A stretch of DNA of 64,000 nt. Source: Adineta vaga (taxonomy: Eukaryota > Rotifera). The notes under the pieces were generated by a model, which was given only the letters and a program-made list of their open reading frames with translations, was not told the DNA's origin and made no database searches. Below are positions 24,799-35,660 of this stretch, piece by piece; the stretch's first letter is position 1; each line of letters opens with the position of its first letter. Position numbers and translations under genes: made by a program. The DNA is taken from positions 11,470,001-11,534,000 of the forward strand of contig CP075494.1 of the NCBI GenBank assembly GCA_021613535.1, written 5' to 3'.

Positions 24799-27645
24799 AT
24801 GGAAATTGAAAGTCAATTTGGTGACAGTCTTTCATCACTGACAAGTGAAAGTATTAGTCAACCTAACTATCGAACACCATATGAACAACATAGTGCTCAT
24901 TATACATCACTATCGAATTTTCACATGGATGACGAAGAAGAACAACAACAAAAAGGAGTTACAATGAATAAGACAATGCAACCAATAATCATAAAAAATA
25001 ATCTTGATACAAAATCGAACAATTACCATCATCATCGTCATCATCATCATTCGGCAAAAAAATCGAAAAATCCTCGATTTAAAACACTTCTACGCCCAAG
25101 AAGTTGGCCAAATCCATTTGTGCAAGGACAGTAAGTAAAATTTATTTTTCCTTATCAAATAAAAGCATCATTTATGTCTATTCTTTTTAGAAATAATGAT
25201 GAAAATGCTGATGCTTATAAAATCTTTAGTATTCTCTATGGTTTAGGTCAGTAATGAAAATGAAAATAAATCTTATGAAAAGAACTTCATCCATTTTAGT
25301 TGTTTTCATTGGTGGTGTTGCTTTTTCAATATCTCATGCATTAATTCCAAGAGAAGAAGGAGAAAATATCAAACATTTAGCTGCAGTAATCCAAATCTAC
25401 AAACTACAAATATAAGTTTTTATCTCATTTCATTTTCTTCTTAGATTTACTTTACATATCTCTATTGGGTATCCATCGCATGGATTGTATTTTGTATTGT
25501 TGATATTGTTCGTCATAAACGAAAATTACATACTCATCTTACAGGAATAAATAAATTAGATTCAAATCCTATGAAAATGAATATCTTTCAAAAACATCAT
25601 GATTTAAAACTTAATTCAATACCACAATTCAATTTAGAATTATTTAATAATTCTGATGATGATGAAGAAACGCATTCAATCAAATCAACTTTAAATGATG
25701 ATATTCAAAGTTCTCAATCAGATAATTTATCAAGTGTAATGGCAAGACCAAGAAATATTTTAATGAGACGACAAGTTTTAGATCCTACTGGAACTCATAC
25801 GTTAAGAAATTACGTATCACATCGAAAAGATGCTATTGTACAACGTATTATTGGATATAATTATGATGATCATTCAACAGCTGGTGGTCTCTATATTCGC
25901 GTTGGCATCGGAAGTAATTTGAAAACTCATGATCTTGTGAATTACATGGTTTTTGTTTATATATAAATTTAGTTTTCTGTTTGGGAACAGTAATACATTC
26001 AGGTCTATCTATTTTGAGTAATCTTGAAATTCTTGCCTGTACACGATGGACTGCTGTTATGGATGATTTTTCAAGATTATTATTTAGTTTCATTCAATTT
26101 TTCTTCATTTTTAAACATTCAAATGTACGTATTTCGATCAAATCATAGGTACTGTTAATAATATGCTTTGAATTTAGTTAATCATACGAGCCCACGAAAG
26201 TTTTGCAAGATTAGCAGTGATGCATGTGGTAGTAACAAATTTATGTGTTTGGTATCTAGAATATGAATGTGTGTATTCAAAAGATTTTATATGATTTTTC
26301 TAGGTTTCGTATGGTTGTTATTGAAACGAAATCTCAAATTTTAGAAATGAGTGCTCATGAAATGGCTACTGGACAAGTAAAATCCGTTGTAATAAACAGT
26401 AACTATTCTACGAGAAGTAGTCAAAATATTGTCAATCAATTTCATTGTACACAATCGATGGAAGATGCTCTTTTCATGACGACTTATATTAATGAAGGAT
26501 ATATGAAATTAAAACCACTTCTATATCCATGTACTATCGAATTTAGTCTTATGTGTTTAACAGTAAGTATAATTTGAAGTAGAAGTTTTCTTCAATAAAA
26601 ACTTTGAAATTTCTAGTTGTTTTTTCTCATTTGGGAAAATATTGGTAAAACATTCTCTTATAAAATGTCAGATAAAGCATCGACAAAAAATGTTTTTATG
26701 GTCAATTGTCATGCATCAATCAAAGGTTTATTTGCTGGAATGATTATCTTTTCATGTACAACTATATCGATCATACTCTATGCTGTTTTTCGTAATAAAA
26801 TTGGTGATGATATTAGTCCTATATTAACTGCAATGCAGATTCCTGAAACGACAACAGCAATTATACCATATCGAAATCGATCATTTGTAGCAACATCTGC
26901 TCATGGTCCATTTACATCGATATCAAAAACACCTAAGAAACTTCTTTATAGTATTGCTATTGTTGAAATCGTTAATTTATGTTTGTTAATTATTTCTTTA
27001 TTTGCAACCATATGGGCATTGATAAAAATACGTAAATTACAATATCGAAGAATAGCAACACGTAAATATCAAGGAATTTCAATGATGAATATAAATTTCT
27101 TCTCTTTAGGTTTTGATAATGTTTTAATTATTGTATCATTAACAGGTATCTATTTATATTCAATCTTTAGTGCATTTGCATTATTCAATAATCAAAATTC
27201 AGCCACATGGATTGCATATGTTAAAATCGTCATTGTTATTCTAGGTAGCAAAAAGAATTAAGATATGATTTCGATCAAAGACTTTCTTTATCTATTTATT
27301 TAAGAATTTATTGAAGGTACAATTCATGCATTCTTCATATTAGTAGCATTACGTAAACGTCTTAATCGAACAAGTAAACATGAATATCCTGCACGTGAAG
27401 TCATTACTTTATTAATCATCTTGGATTTAAGTTTATGGTTTGAAGAAACAACGACAACAACAAAACATGAAGCAAATCCATTTCAATTAGCTTTCTATCA
27501 TGTTATACCATGGTCAATTATTGCAGCAATTGCGACACCACTTCAAATTTTTTTTCGTTTTCATGCTTCTGTATGTCTCTCACATGTGTGGGAAAATATG
27601 TACACTTTACCAGCTTCGGAGCCAGTTGCTCCTCATGGATTATGA
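24799..27645 (+). CDS. Otopetrin-like proton channel
   Basis: Multipass membrane protein of the otopetrin family, 798 residues. Exons: 24799-25130, 25191-25246, 25300-25385, 25445-25913, 25973-26124, 26178-26251, 26304-26562, 26617-27244, 27305-27645. The long cytosolic N-terminus contains a His run (HHHRHHHH). The first TM pair is YGLVVFIGGVAFSISHALI and YFTYLYWVSIAWIVFCIVDI. A family-like segment GIFCLGTVIHSGLSILSNLE follows, then LLFSFIQFFFIFKHSNLIIR, AVMHVVVTNLCVWFRMVVIE, and the closing ILDLSLWFEE with AFYHVIPWSIIAAIATPLQI and FFRFHASVCLSHVWENMY. That last block matches the C-terminal otopetrin domain of invertebrates. Acid-gated proton flux is the family role; specific function is unknown. 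The cytosolic loop after TM2 is long and acidic/Ser-rich. Confidence 0.85.
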
Positions 27646-27928
27646 TTAAACTTCTTCTTTCGCTATATCTATTTGCTATTCTTTCTATCACCATTTTTTA
27701 ATATACATATATCTATCGCGATGTACATATGAACTCCATCGTTCTCGTAGTTTGATGAAGGACAATCGACGACTATGGCGAGACATTTCTTTTTTTCTCC
27801 ATTAACATCATCAGCTGAGTGTAAAGAATATAAAAAGAAAAAGAAAAGAAAAGAAATGGAAAAAGGTCAGTCAGGCTAGCACGCAAGCGACGGGCTCATT
27901 CGTACAACAGTTATTTTGATATTCAAGA

Positions 27929-28448
27929 ATGAATACGAGTGTGTCTTTAACATCACTAAATCAACAACAAAATGGACAGAAAATATGTTGTATTTGTTTG
28001 GAAAAAAAGTCAGTAGATATACCAATTATTAATTGTGATCATCGACATGAATTTTGTAATGAATGTATCATACGATGGTTTGCATTGAAGAAATTTGATT
28101 GTCCCATTTGTCGAAAAGTATGGCAAGAAAAAGAATGTGTATGTATGAAAATAAAGTTTTGAATATATGTTATATCTTTATTCTTTTTTATAGTCAGATA
28201 CATCAAGTCAGGATGATGGTCATTTAGCTGTTTCACTTGAATCACTTTCATCTATAGCAATTGAAAGTCCTTATCAACCACCTATAACTTATTTAGGTAT
28301 ATTTTATCCAACGATTCATCCATCAGCAAATCAAGCTCGTCGTCAAATGTATAGCGCTTTAATTTGTTATCTATGTTCGTTTTTTATTGTCATTGTGGTT
28401 TATACAATTCTAATATTGCTCAGTAAGAAATTTGAGCATAAAACTTAA
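27929..28448 (+). CDS. RING-finger protein with C-terminal membrane anchor
   Basis: A small, probably membrane-bound E3 ubiquitin ligase, 154 residues. Exons: 27929-28138 and 28194-28448. The RING near residues 20-62 reads CCICLEKKSVDIPIINCDHR, then HEFCNECIIRWFALKKFDCP and ICRK, a C3HC4-type spacing. A polar linker (SDTSSQDDG, then SLESLSSIAIES) precedes one membrane segment, SALICYLCSFFIVIVVYTIL. A short basic tail (KKFEHKT) would face the cytosol if the RING does too. No substrate-binding domain is visible. It follows the otopetrin gene on the same strand after 283 bp. I do not recognise a specific orthologue. Confidence 0.82.
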
Positions 28449-31400
28449 TTGTCTTCAAAATGGTGTTTCTTTTTCTACTTTTCTTTTCTTTTTTCTTTTT
28501 CTCTACACTTTTTTTTATACGAAACGTATGAAAGTAAATTTAATAATGATTACTATAATATGATTTGTTATTTATATTAAAACGAAAGACAAAGAAATGA
28601 AACATCAAAATGTCGACAATAAAAATGAATATGCCGATGCGATCATCTTTCGATTGTAAGTAAGTGTATGTGATGTATTAAGCTAGTAATGATACTTTCA
28701 TTCTTTTTCTTCATTTATTGTCGATATTTGTTTTTTATGAATGTGTAGAAATTGAATTAATTTAAGTTGTGATTTTTCTATGAAGAAGATCTTGAATGAT
28801 TATTAACAGAGAGGATTATTGCAGTATAATATATATGTATGAATATTGACATACACTAATTGCATTAGCATACGTTCCATTGGTTCAAGTCAGTGATGCA
28901 ATCAATAAAAATCTCAGTAATCTATCCTTAAGTTACATTGAAAGTGGTAAATTTCCGGTCACTCGATTTTTTATTAAATGTATCCAGAACTTTGCTATGA
29001 CGCTCATTTCAGTCAGAAAATCTAAAAACGTATGTAATCAGATAAGAGTATCTATATTCCTTTCTCTCGATCTTTTTTTTTTATAGCACGAGATTGACGG
29101 AAGGAAAAGGAAAAGTTAACTTTGTTGATCTCGGTGATTGATTTTCTTAAAAGTGGGCGGACAAGAAACAATATTCAGTGAGTAGGAAGAACGATTGTAC
29201 GTCATTTCTTGTTTTTGTCTATTGAGTTTCGGCAATATTTATTGCTTTGAACTGATTCATCGTATTATAGATAATCCTTGAAGTCAACATAATAATGTAC
29301 TATCTTATCAATGAATAACTACGTATGAAATTGTGTTTTTCGATGTTATATCATCTAAGAACATACATTTTGAAAATTGCAAATATTTTATAAATAGAAA
29401 ACATAACTTCAAGATGGCACTACGATTACAAAAAAACTTTCAGAACATTTTCTCTCAGTTTTCACTTGATTTCGATCATATTTAAGAACTTGTTCTGACT
29501 AAAACATAATCATTCAAACAGTATTAACAATGATGACGTCGATTTACTTACCAAAAAAATCACTTATCATCTTACACAATATAATGTATCCCAAAGAAAA
29601 AAAATCGAAGAGAATAGAAACTTTTCTAAAAGAAAATGTGCTGACGTGTTCTATACAATACATTTTTTTATATATAAATTAGTTTTTTGTCAGATAAAAG
29701 GGCATTCTGTTTTTGTGAATTGATGAATTTTACATCAAAGTAAAAGAAAAAGAATAAGAGAAAAACAAATCATACATCCAGATGTTGATCAAAAGCATTA
29801 GTCAATGAAACCAACGTTTATTAAATACAAAAGAAGAAACGTAACTACTTCACTACTTCTCTTTTCACATTTTGAAATAACTACCTGCATCTATTTAAAT
29901 GAAAGCAAATGATTTAGCATAATTTCGTAAGTATAGATTTGTTTCCAACATAGATTAAATGTTATGCATTGTATATTTCAAATTCAAATTTGTAAAAGAA
30001 ATGGTCACACTAACGGAGCAATACAACAAGAAAGAACGAATGTTTTGATGATAGATCAATTTATTCATACATTTGTAATTCCAATGTGATTATGAATGAT
30101 CGTTGCTTGAAAATAAAATAAGATAATGCGTAATTACTCTACTGATTCTATTTATAGATATTAAATTCTAAAACAAAACAAAACAAAACAAAATAGGACT
30201 GTTTTTCTAAATATCATACTGTATATTACTAATGAGAAGAAACAGTAGTTTCTTTTCTTCTCTATGATCTGGACTATATTTTCTTTACATAACTAACCTT
30301 TATTTACAAGAAACAATCCTTCTATGAGTCAGAAATGATTTCTAAAGATGATAGTTAATATGAAGAAAACAAATTTCTTCGAATTGAATAATGACAAAGT
30401 TGTAACGAGAAATAAATCTTGAACAAATATTGTATTGATTAGGAGACGACAGAATTTGATTGATAGCTTCTTCTTTTCCAAACATTCTCGATGAATATGA
30501 TGGACTGGTATTAATAAACAATATTAGTAGCTCGTAAAAAAAACCTCGATGGAAATATAAACATAGAACGACACGAGCACAAAAAAAATGTACAGATAGA
30601 AGAGATAACAATATAGTAACGAACAATGTGGATGTTAACACAAATTCTTTACAGATTTGCTTTTTCTTCTAGATATGTATTTCTTCAATTCAATGTAGCG
30701 ATCATGAAGAAGATTCAAAATTTTTTCAAGAAAAACATACGGAAAGATGATGATTTAACGTAAGTGAGAAGTCTTTTGATATGTCTATCTCAAATTGAAG
30801 GAAGAACAATAAATTACAACACTCAACAAAAGAATAACAATCATTTCTGTGAGCTTGTAAAACTTGATATGTTTTTATTGTCTTGCTCATTTGCATGTAG
30901 AAGCACAAGTTTTACGAACCGTGAATATGAAATCATTCCAGTTTCTAGGATACGTTGACTTACTCAGATAATTGATATTTTCCATAGGTTTCCTTTTGTT
31001 TATATCGATCTAATTACAAAATATGATAGTACTAATGGAATGTTAGAAAAGAACTGATTTCTGTATTGATCTCATTTTTTCTTTTCTTTTTCTTTTATTT
31101 AGAAAATTATTTGAATATGATCGATCGATTTACTAAATTCCAAAGCAAACATTATTGCATGGAAATCCTTTTATTTGTTATAAGTGTATTCGCGTGTTAG
31201 AATATAGAGATAAGAGATCAGTACTCGTTTTTCAAGGAGAAAAGATAAAAGGATATGAAGAAAGCTTTGTTTTTCTTTGTCTTAGTCCTTTTTTTCTTTC
31301 GTGTTGACGTTCTTTTTTCTACACAACTACGAACAATCGAAGACAAACAGATATTTACTTTGAGATTTTCGTTTGCATCTCAAAACTTATTTTTGGCCTT

Positions 31401-31816
31401 TTATTTGTTATACACACTCATATTCATCGTTTTTCTTTTACCTATAGAACATTAAAACAAAGATATATATTTATAAATATCACACTTCACTCGTTATCTT
31501 TCGTCACATACGAGTGTTCAAGGTCTCATTGACCAAACGCTGATAATAGAATATTTCGCATGATGAATTTAAGAAACCAATGAAGTATTTTTACGTTCGC
31601 ACTTGTGAATATCGTCCATCTGTTTTTCTTTTTTACTTTTTTTTCTTCTTCTAATCCAAAATCGATCCTCGTGTCAGAAAACTTACTTCATATGTAACCT
31701 AATAGAGTAATTCAGTGCACTTTTTTCCATGCAGGCAATTAGAAAGAGAGAGAGAGAGCGAAACAGTTAAGAAAATTGATTCCTTTCCAGTAATTTAAAA
31801 AGTTTTTCTTCAATTC
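28449..31816. other. Long gene-free region upstream of PKA
   Basis: About 3.4 kb, the longest stretch here without a recognisable gene, in a window where most spacers are under 500 bp. It holds poly-T tracts, an AAAAC pentamer run (30170-30193) and a GA run (about 31744-31758). It has several 60-100-residue ORFs lacking splice or motif support. It probably contains 5' exons and control elements of the PKA gene, whose first recognisable exon begins after a TTTTCCAG acceptor-like site. Confidence 0.5.
30170..30193. repeat. (AAAAC)n simple repeat
   Basis: Nearly five tandem copies of AAAAC inside the gene-free region. Confidence 0.8.
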
Positions 31817-33312
31817 ATGTTGTTCTCATTTTCCAGGTCACCTGATATTTTACAACCGGCGACTGCAACCGATCTTGTATCAAGTCAATCGTGTTTTCAA
31901 CTGAGTAGATCACCATTAAAACGACGCTTTTTACTTTTTAAATCTTCGTCACAGAATTCAATGGGTGCAACTAATAGTGTTAAACGCAGTCAAACCGATA
32001 TTCAAGCTTTTCTTGATCAAGAAAAAGCCAAATTTATAGAAAAAATCGAAAATCCTATTCGACAAAATGCTTCTCTAGAAGATTTTGAACTTATTCGAAC
32101 AGTCGGTACTGGATCATTCGGTAAATTTTTCAACATAAACTAATTTCGAATAATCAACGGAAAAGTTCTCAATTATTTCAGGTCGAGTTGTTTTAGTAAA
32201 ACATCGTAAAGAAACACTTGTTGAAAATGTTGCGTTGAAAGTGTTGGATAAACAAGTTGTTGTTAAAATGAAACAAGTGGATCATACATTAGCGGAGAAA
32301 AAGATTCTTCAAGCGTTATCTTGTCCATTTATTGTTAAATTATTATATACATTTAAAGATAATTCTTATTTATATTTGGGTTTGGAATATGCACCTGGAG
32401 GAGAGATGTTTACACATTTACGTGCTTGCGGACGTTACAGTGAAGAAATGGCAAGATTTTATGCTGCACAGATTGTCCTTGCTTTTGAATATCTTCATCA
32501 TTTAGGTGTGGTATGTAATCGAAATTGTTAAATGATTCGTTTGTTTTTTTTTACAAAAATTTCTTTTTTTTTTAATCGATTTAGGTCTATAGAGATCTCA
32601 AACCAGAGAATTTACTTTTTTCATCAGATGGATATTTAAAGATGGTAGGTGCAATCGTTCTGATCATATATTTAGAGAGATCAATTTTGTTATATTTTAG
32701 ACAGATTTTGGTTTTGCAAAACGTGTCAAAGATCGTACATGGACACTATGTGGCACACCTGGTTTGTTTTGCTTAAATTGATTGTTTAATGAAAGAAGAA
32801 GAAAATGTTTTCGTATTTCTAGAATATCTCGCTCCAGAAATCATTCTAAGTCGTGGTTATAATAAAGGCGTTGATTATTGGGCACTAGGTGTACTAATGG
32901 TAAGTATTGATCAATCATTTTTTTCATAAGAAATGAAAAGAATTGTATTTTTTAGTATGAAATGAGTGCTGGTTATCCACCATTTTTTGCTGATCAACCA
33001 ATTCAAATATATGAAAAGATTGTTTCGGGTCGTGTTCGTTTCCCTAATCATTTTTCAGTTGATCTTAAAGATTTACTTAAAAATCTACTTCAAGTTGATT
33101 TAACACGTCGATTTGGTAATTTAAAAGCCGGTGTAAAAGATATCAAAGAACATCGTTGGTATAAAGATATAGATTTTATTGCAATTTATGAAAAAGCAAT
33201 TCCAGCACCATTCATCCCAAGAACGGATAAAGAAAATTATGAAACTTATGAAGAACAACCATTGACTGTAGGATCAATTGAACGATTTCAAAAAGAATTT
33301 TCTGACTTTTAG
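31817..33312 (+). CDS. cAMP-dependent protein kinase catalytic subunit (PKA-C)
   Basis: AGC-family kinase. Exons: (31817 or 31961)-32120, 32182-32510, 32585-32644, 32701-32761, 32823-32899, 32956-33312. From the ATG at 31961 it is 347 residues and begins MGATNS, a good N-myristoylation signal in the place used by vertebrate PKA-C. An in-frame ATG at 31817 would give 395 residues with a different N-terminus. Landmarks: GTGSFGRVVLV (glycine loop), NVALKVLDK (Lys), [13 protein letters not shown] (catalytic loop), [23 protein letters not shown] with the activation-loop Thr, and the terminal hydrophobic motif FQKEFSDF. It is convergent with DPH7. The segment before 31961 could also be an exon entered at the TTTTCCAG site ending at 31835. 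Confidence 0.95.
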
Positions 33313-33737
33313 AAAAAAAAACGAAAAATTTAGTTGCTCAACACAAGATGATTACTTTAATTTCACTGTATTATATTTCGTTGCTTTTGTTTTCTTTCTT
33401 CAGTGATATGTTTTTGTTTCGAAAATACAAAATTAACTTAAGCAGAATATACAAACATGACGACATCTCAACGAAATCATTCATAATAAAGAGTATCAAT
33501 TTTGTTTCTTGATCTTCTTTTAGTTAATTAGGAAAGAATGTCGTCATGAAAAAAAGATATATGAATGATAATTATAAAATATTTGTCTGATAGAATCAAG
33601 GTAAGATTTATCACAAGAAGAAAGAATCAAAACAGTAAGCTTAACTCTAATCAATTAACTATACAAAATCCTTTCTTTATCTTTCGAAAGGATAGTATAT
33701 TAATTTTTCTTTTATAACAAAAAACCAATCATATTAT

Positions 33738-34796
33738 TCATGTTTGATATTTCCAAACATGAACAGTTTTATCATAAAAACTACAAGATGCAATTACACT
33801 TTCCGATAGAATCTTTGCTGTATCACTTGTTGTTGTTGTTGTTGTTGTTGTTTCGACGTTCATGCAATCATCCATTAATTCACTTAATTGATTGATTGAA
33901 TCACTCGTTTGCCAATCACAACCGTATGCTAATGAACCATGTTGCTTATAATGACATAGAATATTTAAAATTTTAAGATCAACAATAACAAAACCATTTT
34001 GCATACAAGCACATAATAAAAGTTCATGATTTAAAGGATGTGGCTTGATTTTCCATACACCACCACCTAATTTAATATCTTTAATTGGATTCGTCATTTG
34101 TCGTTTATCCCATAGTCGTAAATATTCATCAAATGAACCTGTTAACAATTCATATGGATTTGTTTCATCAACTACAATTGAACAAATTCCCATCGTATGT
34201 TTTCGATTGATATGTATTGCTTGTTTACAATCTCGTATATCCCAAATTTTAAATAAAGTATCATCAGCACCCGAATAAACAATATTTGGATCATATCTAT
34301 CCCATACACATGTCCAACATTCATATTCATGTGCTGACCATGACTGACTAAAACGTAAACCATTCGTATTATCTAATTCACATATTGATAAACAACCTTG
34401 TTGATCACTAATAACAACATAATTATTTGTTGCATGTAACCATGAATGTGCTAAAGCAATTGTTTGCTCATTAGTAACATCTTCGCATACAATTGGTTTG
34501 GTCAAATCATTCGAAGAGTATAAAGATAATTGTCCAAGTGCAGATACAGTGGAGAGAAATGTATGTTCTGGTGAACATTGAATCCATTTTAAATCAAGTA
34601 TTCCTTCGGTTGCTTGTTGTTGTATAATTTCAATTGTTTTTGTTAATGAATTATATTGAAATAGATAAATTGAACCCTGTCTACTCGTATTTTCCGGATT
34701 ATATAAATAGGTACCACAAGCAAAAGTGTCTGGACGAACGGGACACCATTCAATACTATCAGGTGAAGAATCAGTGAGAAAACTAGCCTGAAACAT
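33738..34796 (-). CDS. DPH7: Diphthine methyltransferase-like WD40 protein
   Basis: A WD40 beta-propeller of 352 residues in one exon, matching DPH7, the methylesterase of diphthamide synthesis on elongation factor 2. It starts MFQASFLTDSSPDSIEWCPV. Repeats are visible at SAHEYECWTCVWDRYDPNIV-YSGADDTLFKIWD and at ELLTGSFDEYLRLWD. The family motif LGGGVWKIKPHP is present, then LLCACMQNGFVIVD, HGSLAYGCDWQ and VIASCSFYDKTVHVWKY. The run from GGGVW to CSFYD is the most specific evidence. A Thr-rich insert (ACAACA repeat, around 33835-33856) sits before the last blade. Intronless, unlike most neighbours. It is convergent with PKA-C across 425 bp. Confidence 0.92.
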   Translation of the reverse strand: MFQASFLTDSSPDSIEWCPVRPDTFACGTYLYNPENTSRQGSIYLFQYNSLTKTIEIIQQQATEGILDLKWIQCSPEHTFLSTVSALGQLSLYSSNDLTKPIVCEDVTNEQTIALAHSWLHATNNYVVISDQQGCLSICELDNTNGLRFSQSWSAHEYECWTCVWDRYDPNIVYSGADDTLFKIWDIRDCKQAIHINRKHTMGICSIVVDETNPYELLTGSFDEYLRLWDKRQMTNPIKDIKLGGGVWKIKPHPLNHELLLCACMQNGFVIVDLKILNILCHYKQHGSLAYGCDWQTSDSINQLSELMDDCMNVETTTTTTTTSDTAKILSESVIASCSFYDKTVHVWKYQT

Positions 34797-34935
34797 TTGA
34801 CTGTTCGTTTTTCGTCTAGAATCAGAAAGAATGTATCGATTGATTTTATTTCAAAACAAAATAAATTATAACGAAGAAGAAGAAAAACGATGAAATAATA
34901 GAAGAAAAATATAAAATAATTCAACTGTTTCAATG

Positions 34936-35117
34936 TCAAAATGAAGATCGATTGATGATATATATTCGACGCTTATTTTCAAGATACATCGGTATCACGT
35001 GATACAACAAGATTTGACCTGAAATAGAATGGAAATTGCAATTAAAATAGAAATCTTTGGTAGAAAAGAACCATATGTTAACTTACCTTTGAGACTAACC
35101 AGATGTTCGACCGCCAT
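34936..35117 (-). CDS. Possible 37-residue two-exon ORF upstream of DPH7
   Basis: Exons 35117-35087 and 35018-34936, joined by a clean GT-AG intron of 68 bp. They give MAVEHLVSLKGQILLYHVIP, then MYLENKRRIYIINRSSF and a stop. The splice sites are good (GGTAAGT and TTTCAG) and the frame is kept. The product has no recognised domain. It may be a genuine microprotein, the 5' UTR of DPH7 with an upstream ORF, or a remnant. The stop lies 139 bp before the DPH7 start, consistent with one transcript. Confidence 0.4.
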
Positions 35118-35660
35118 TGATTTTAGTCTTATTACCAGATCATTCTAATAAATCAATGTTCCAACACCTTCCAAAATCACAATAACAATCGTAGTCATTA
35201 TTTTTATATAAAGAATTGATGATAATCGACATAAAATAAATGTATCATTAACTTTTAATCAAGCATCCCAATAATTAGTCTTTAAGCAGTAAGAACACAT
35301 AACATTTTTTTCATTCCAATGCCAATTCTCATCTCATCATTCTTCACACTTTCAAAATGCATTGTAATACGGATTGGCTAAAAATGTTTACCAATCATAA
35401 CAGAATGGAAAAGCATGCATACACACACATATTTCATTACAAATCGATCATCGCCTTTTCTGCCTTATTAACCAGACGGAAAAAATGGCTTACATAGCTA
35501 CTCATCGTGTAAAATTATTTATTGTGTTCGTGTTTTGTATATGTAGCAAAAAATAACTATTCAATTTTCATTACAATCGTTTCTGATCTGGTTGAATAAT
35601 TGTGCAAAGACGACTTTTGTCCTTGAAAAAAAGTTGTTTTTCGATCACAATATTTTCTAG
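35118..35660. other. Intergenic region between divergent genes
   Basis: About 540 bp between the DPH7-side transcripts (minus) and the first ZIP gene (plus). AT-rich, ending in the acceptor-like TATTTTCTAG directly before the ZIP ATG. No promoter motif I can support. Confidence 0.5.

Noticed and set aside
30342-30641. Minus-strand ORF of 99 residues with a hydrophobic start
   Set aside because: Resembles a signal peptide only because of poly-T/A content. No cysteine pattern or domain, and no conserved-looking context.
31255-31455. Plus-strand ORF of 66 hydrophobic residues
   Set aside because: Poly-T-derived Phe/Leu/Val runs in the gene-free region. No independent support.
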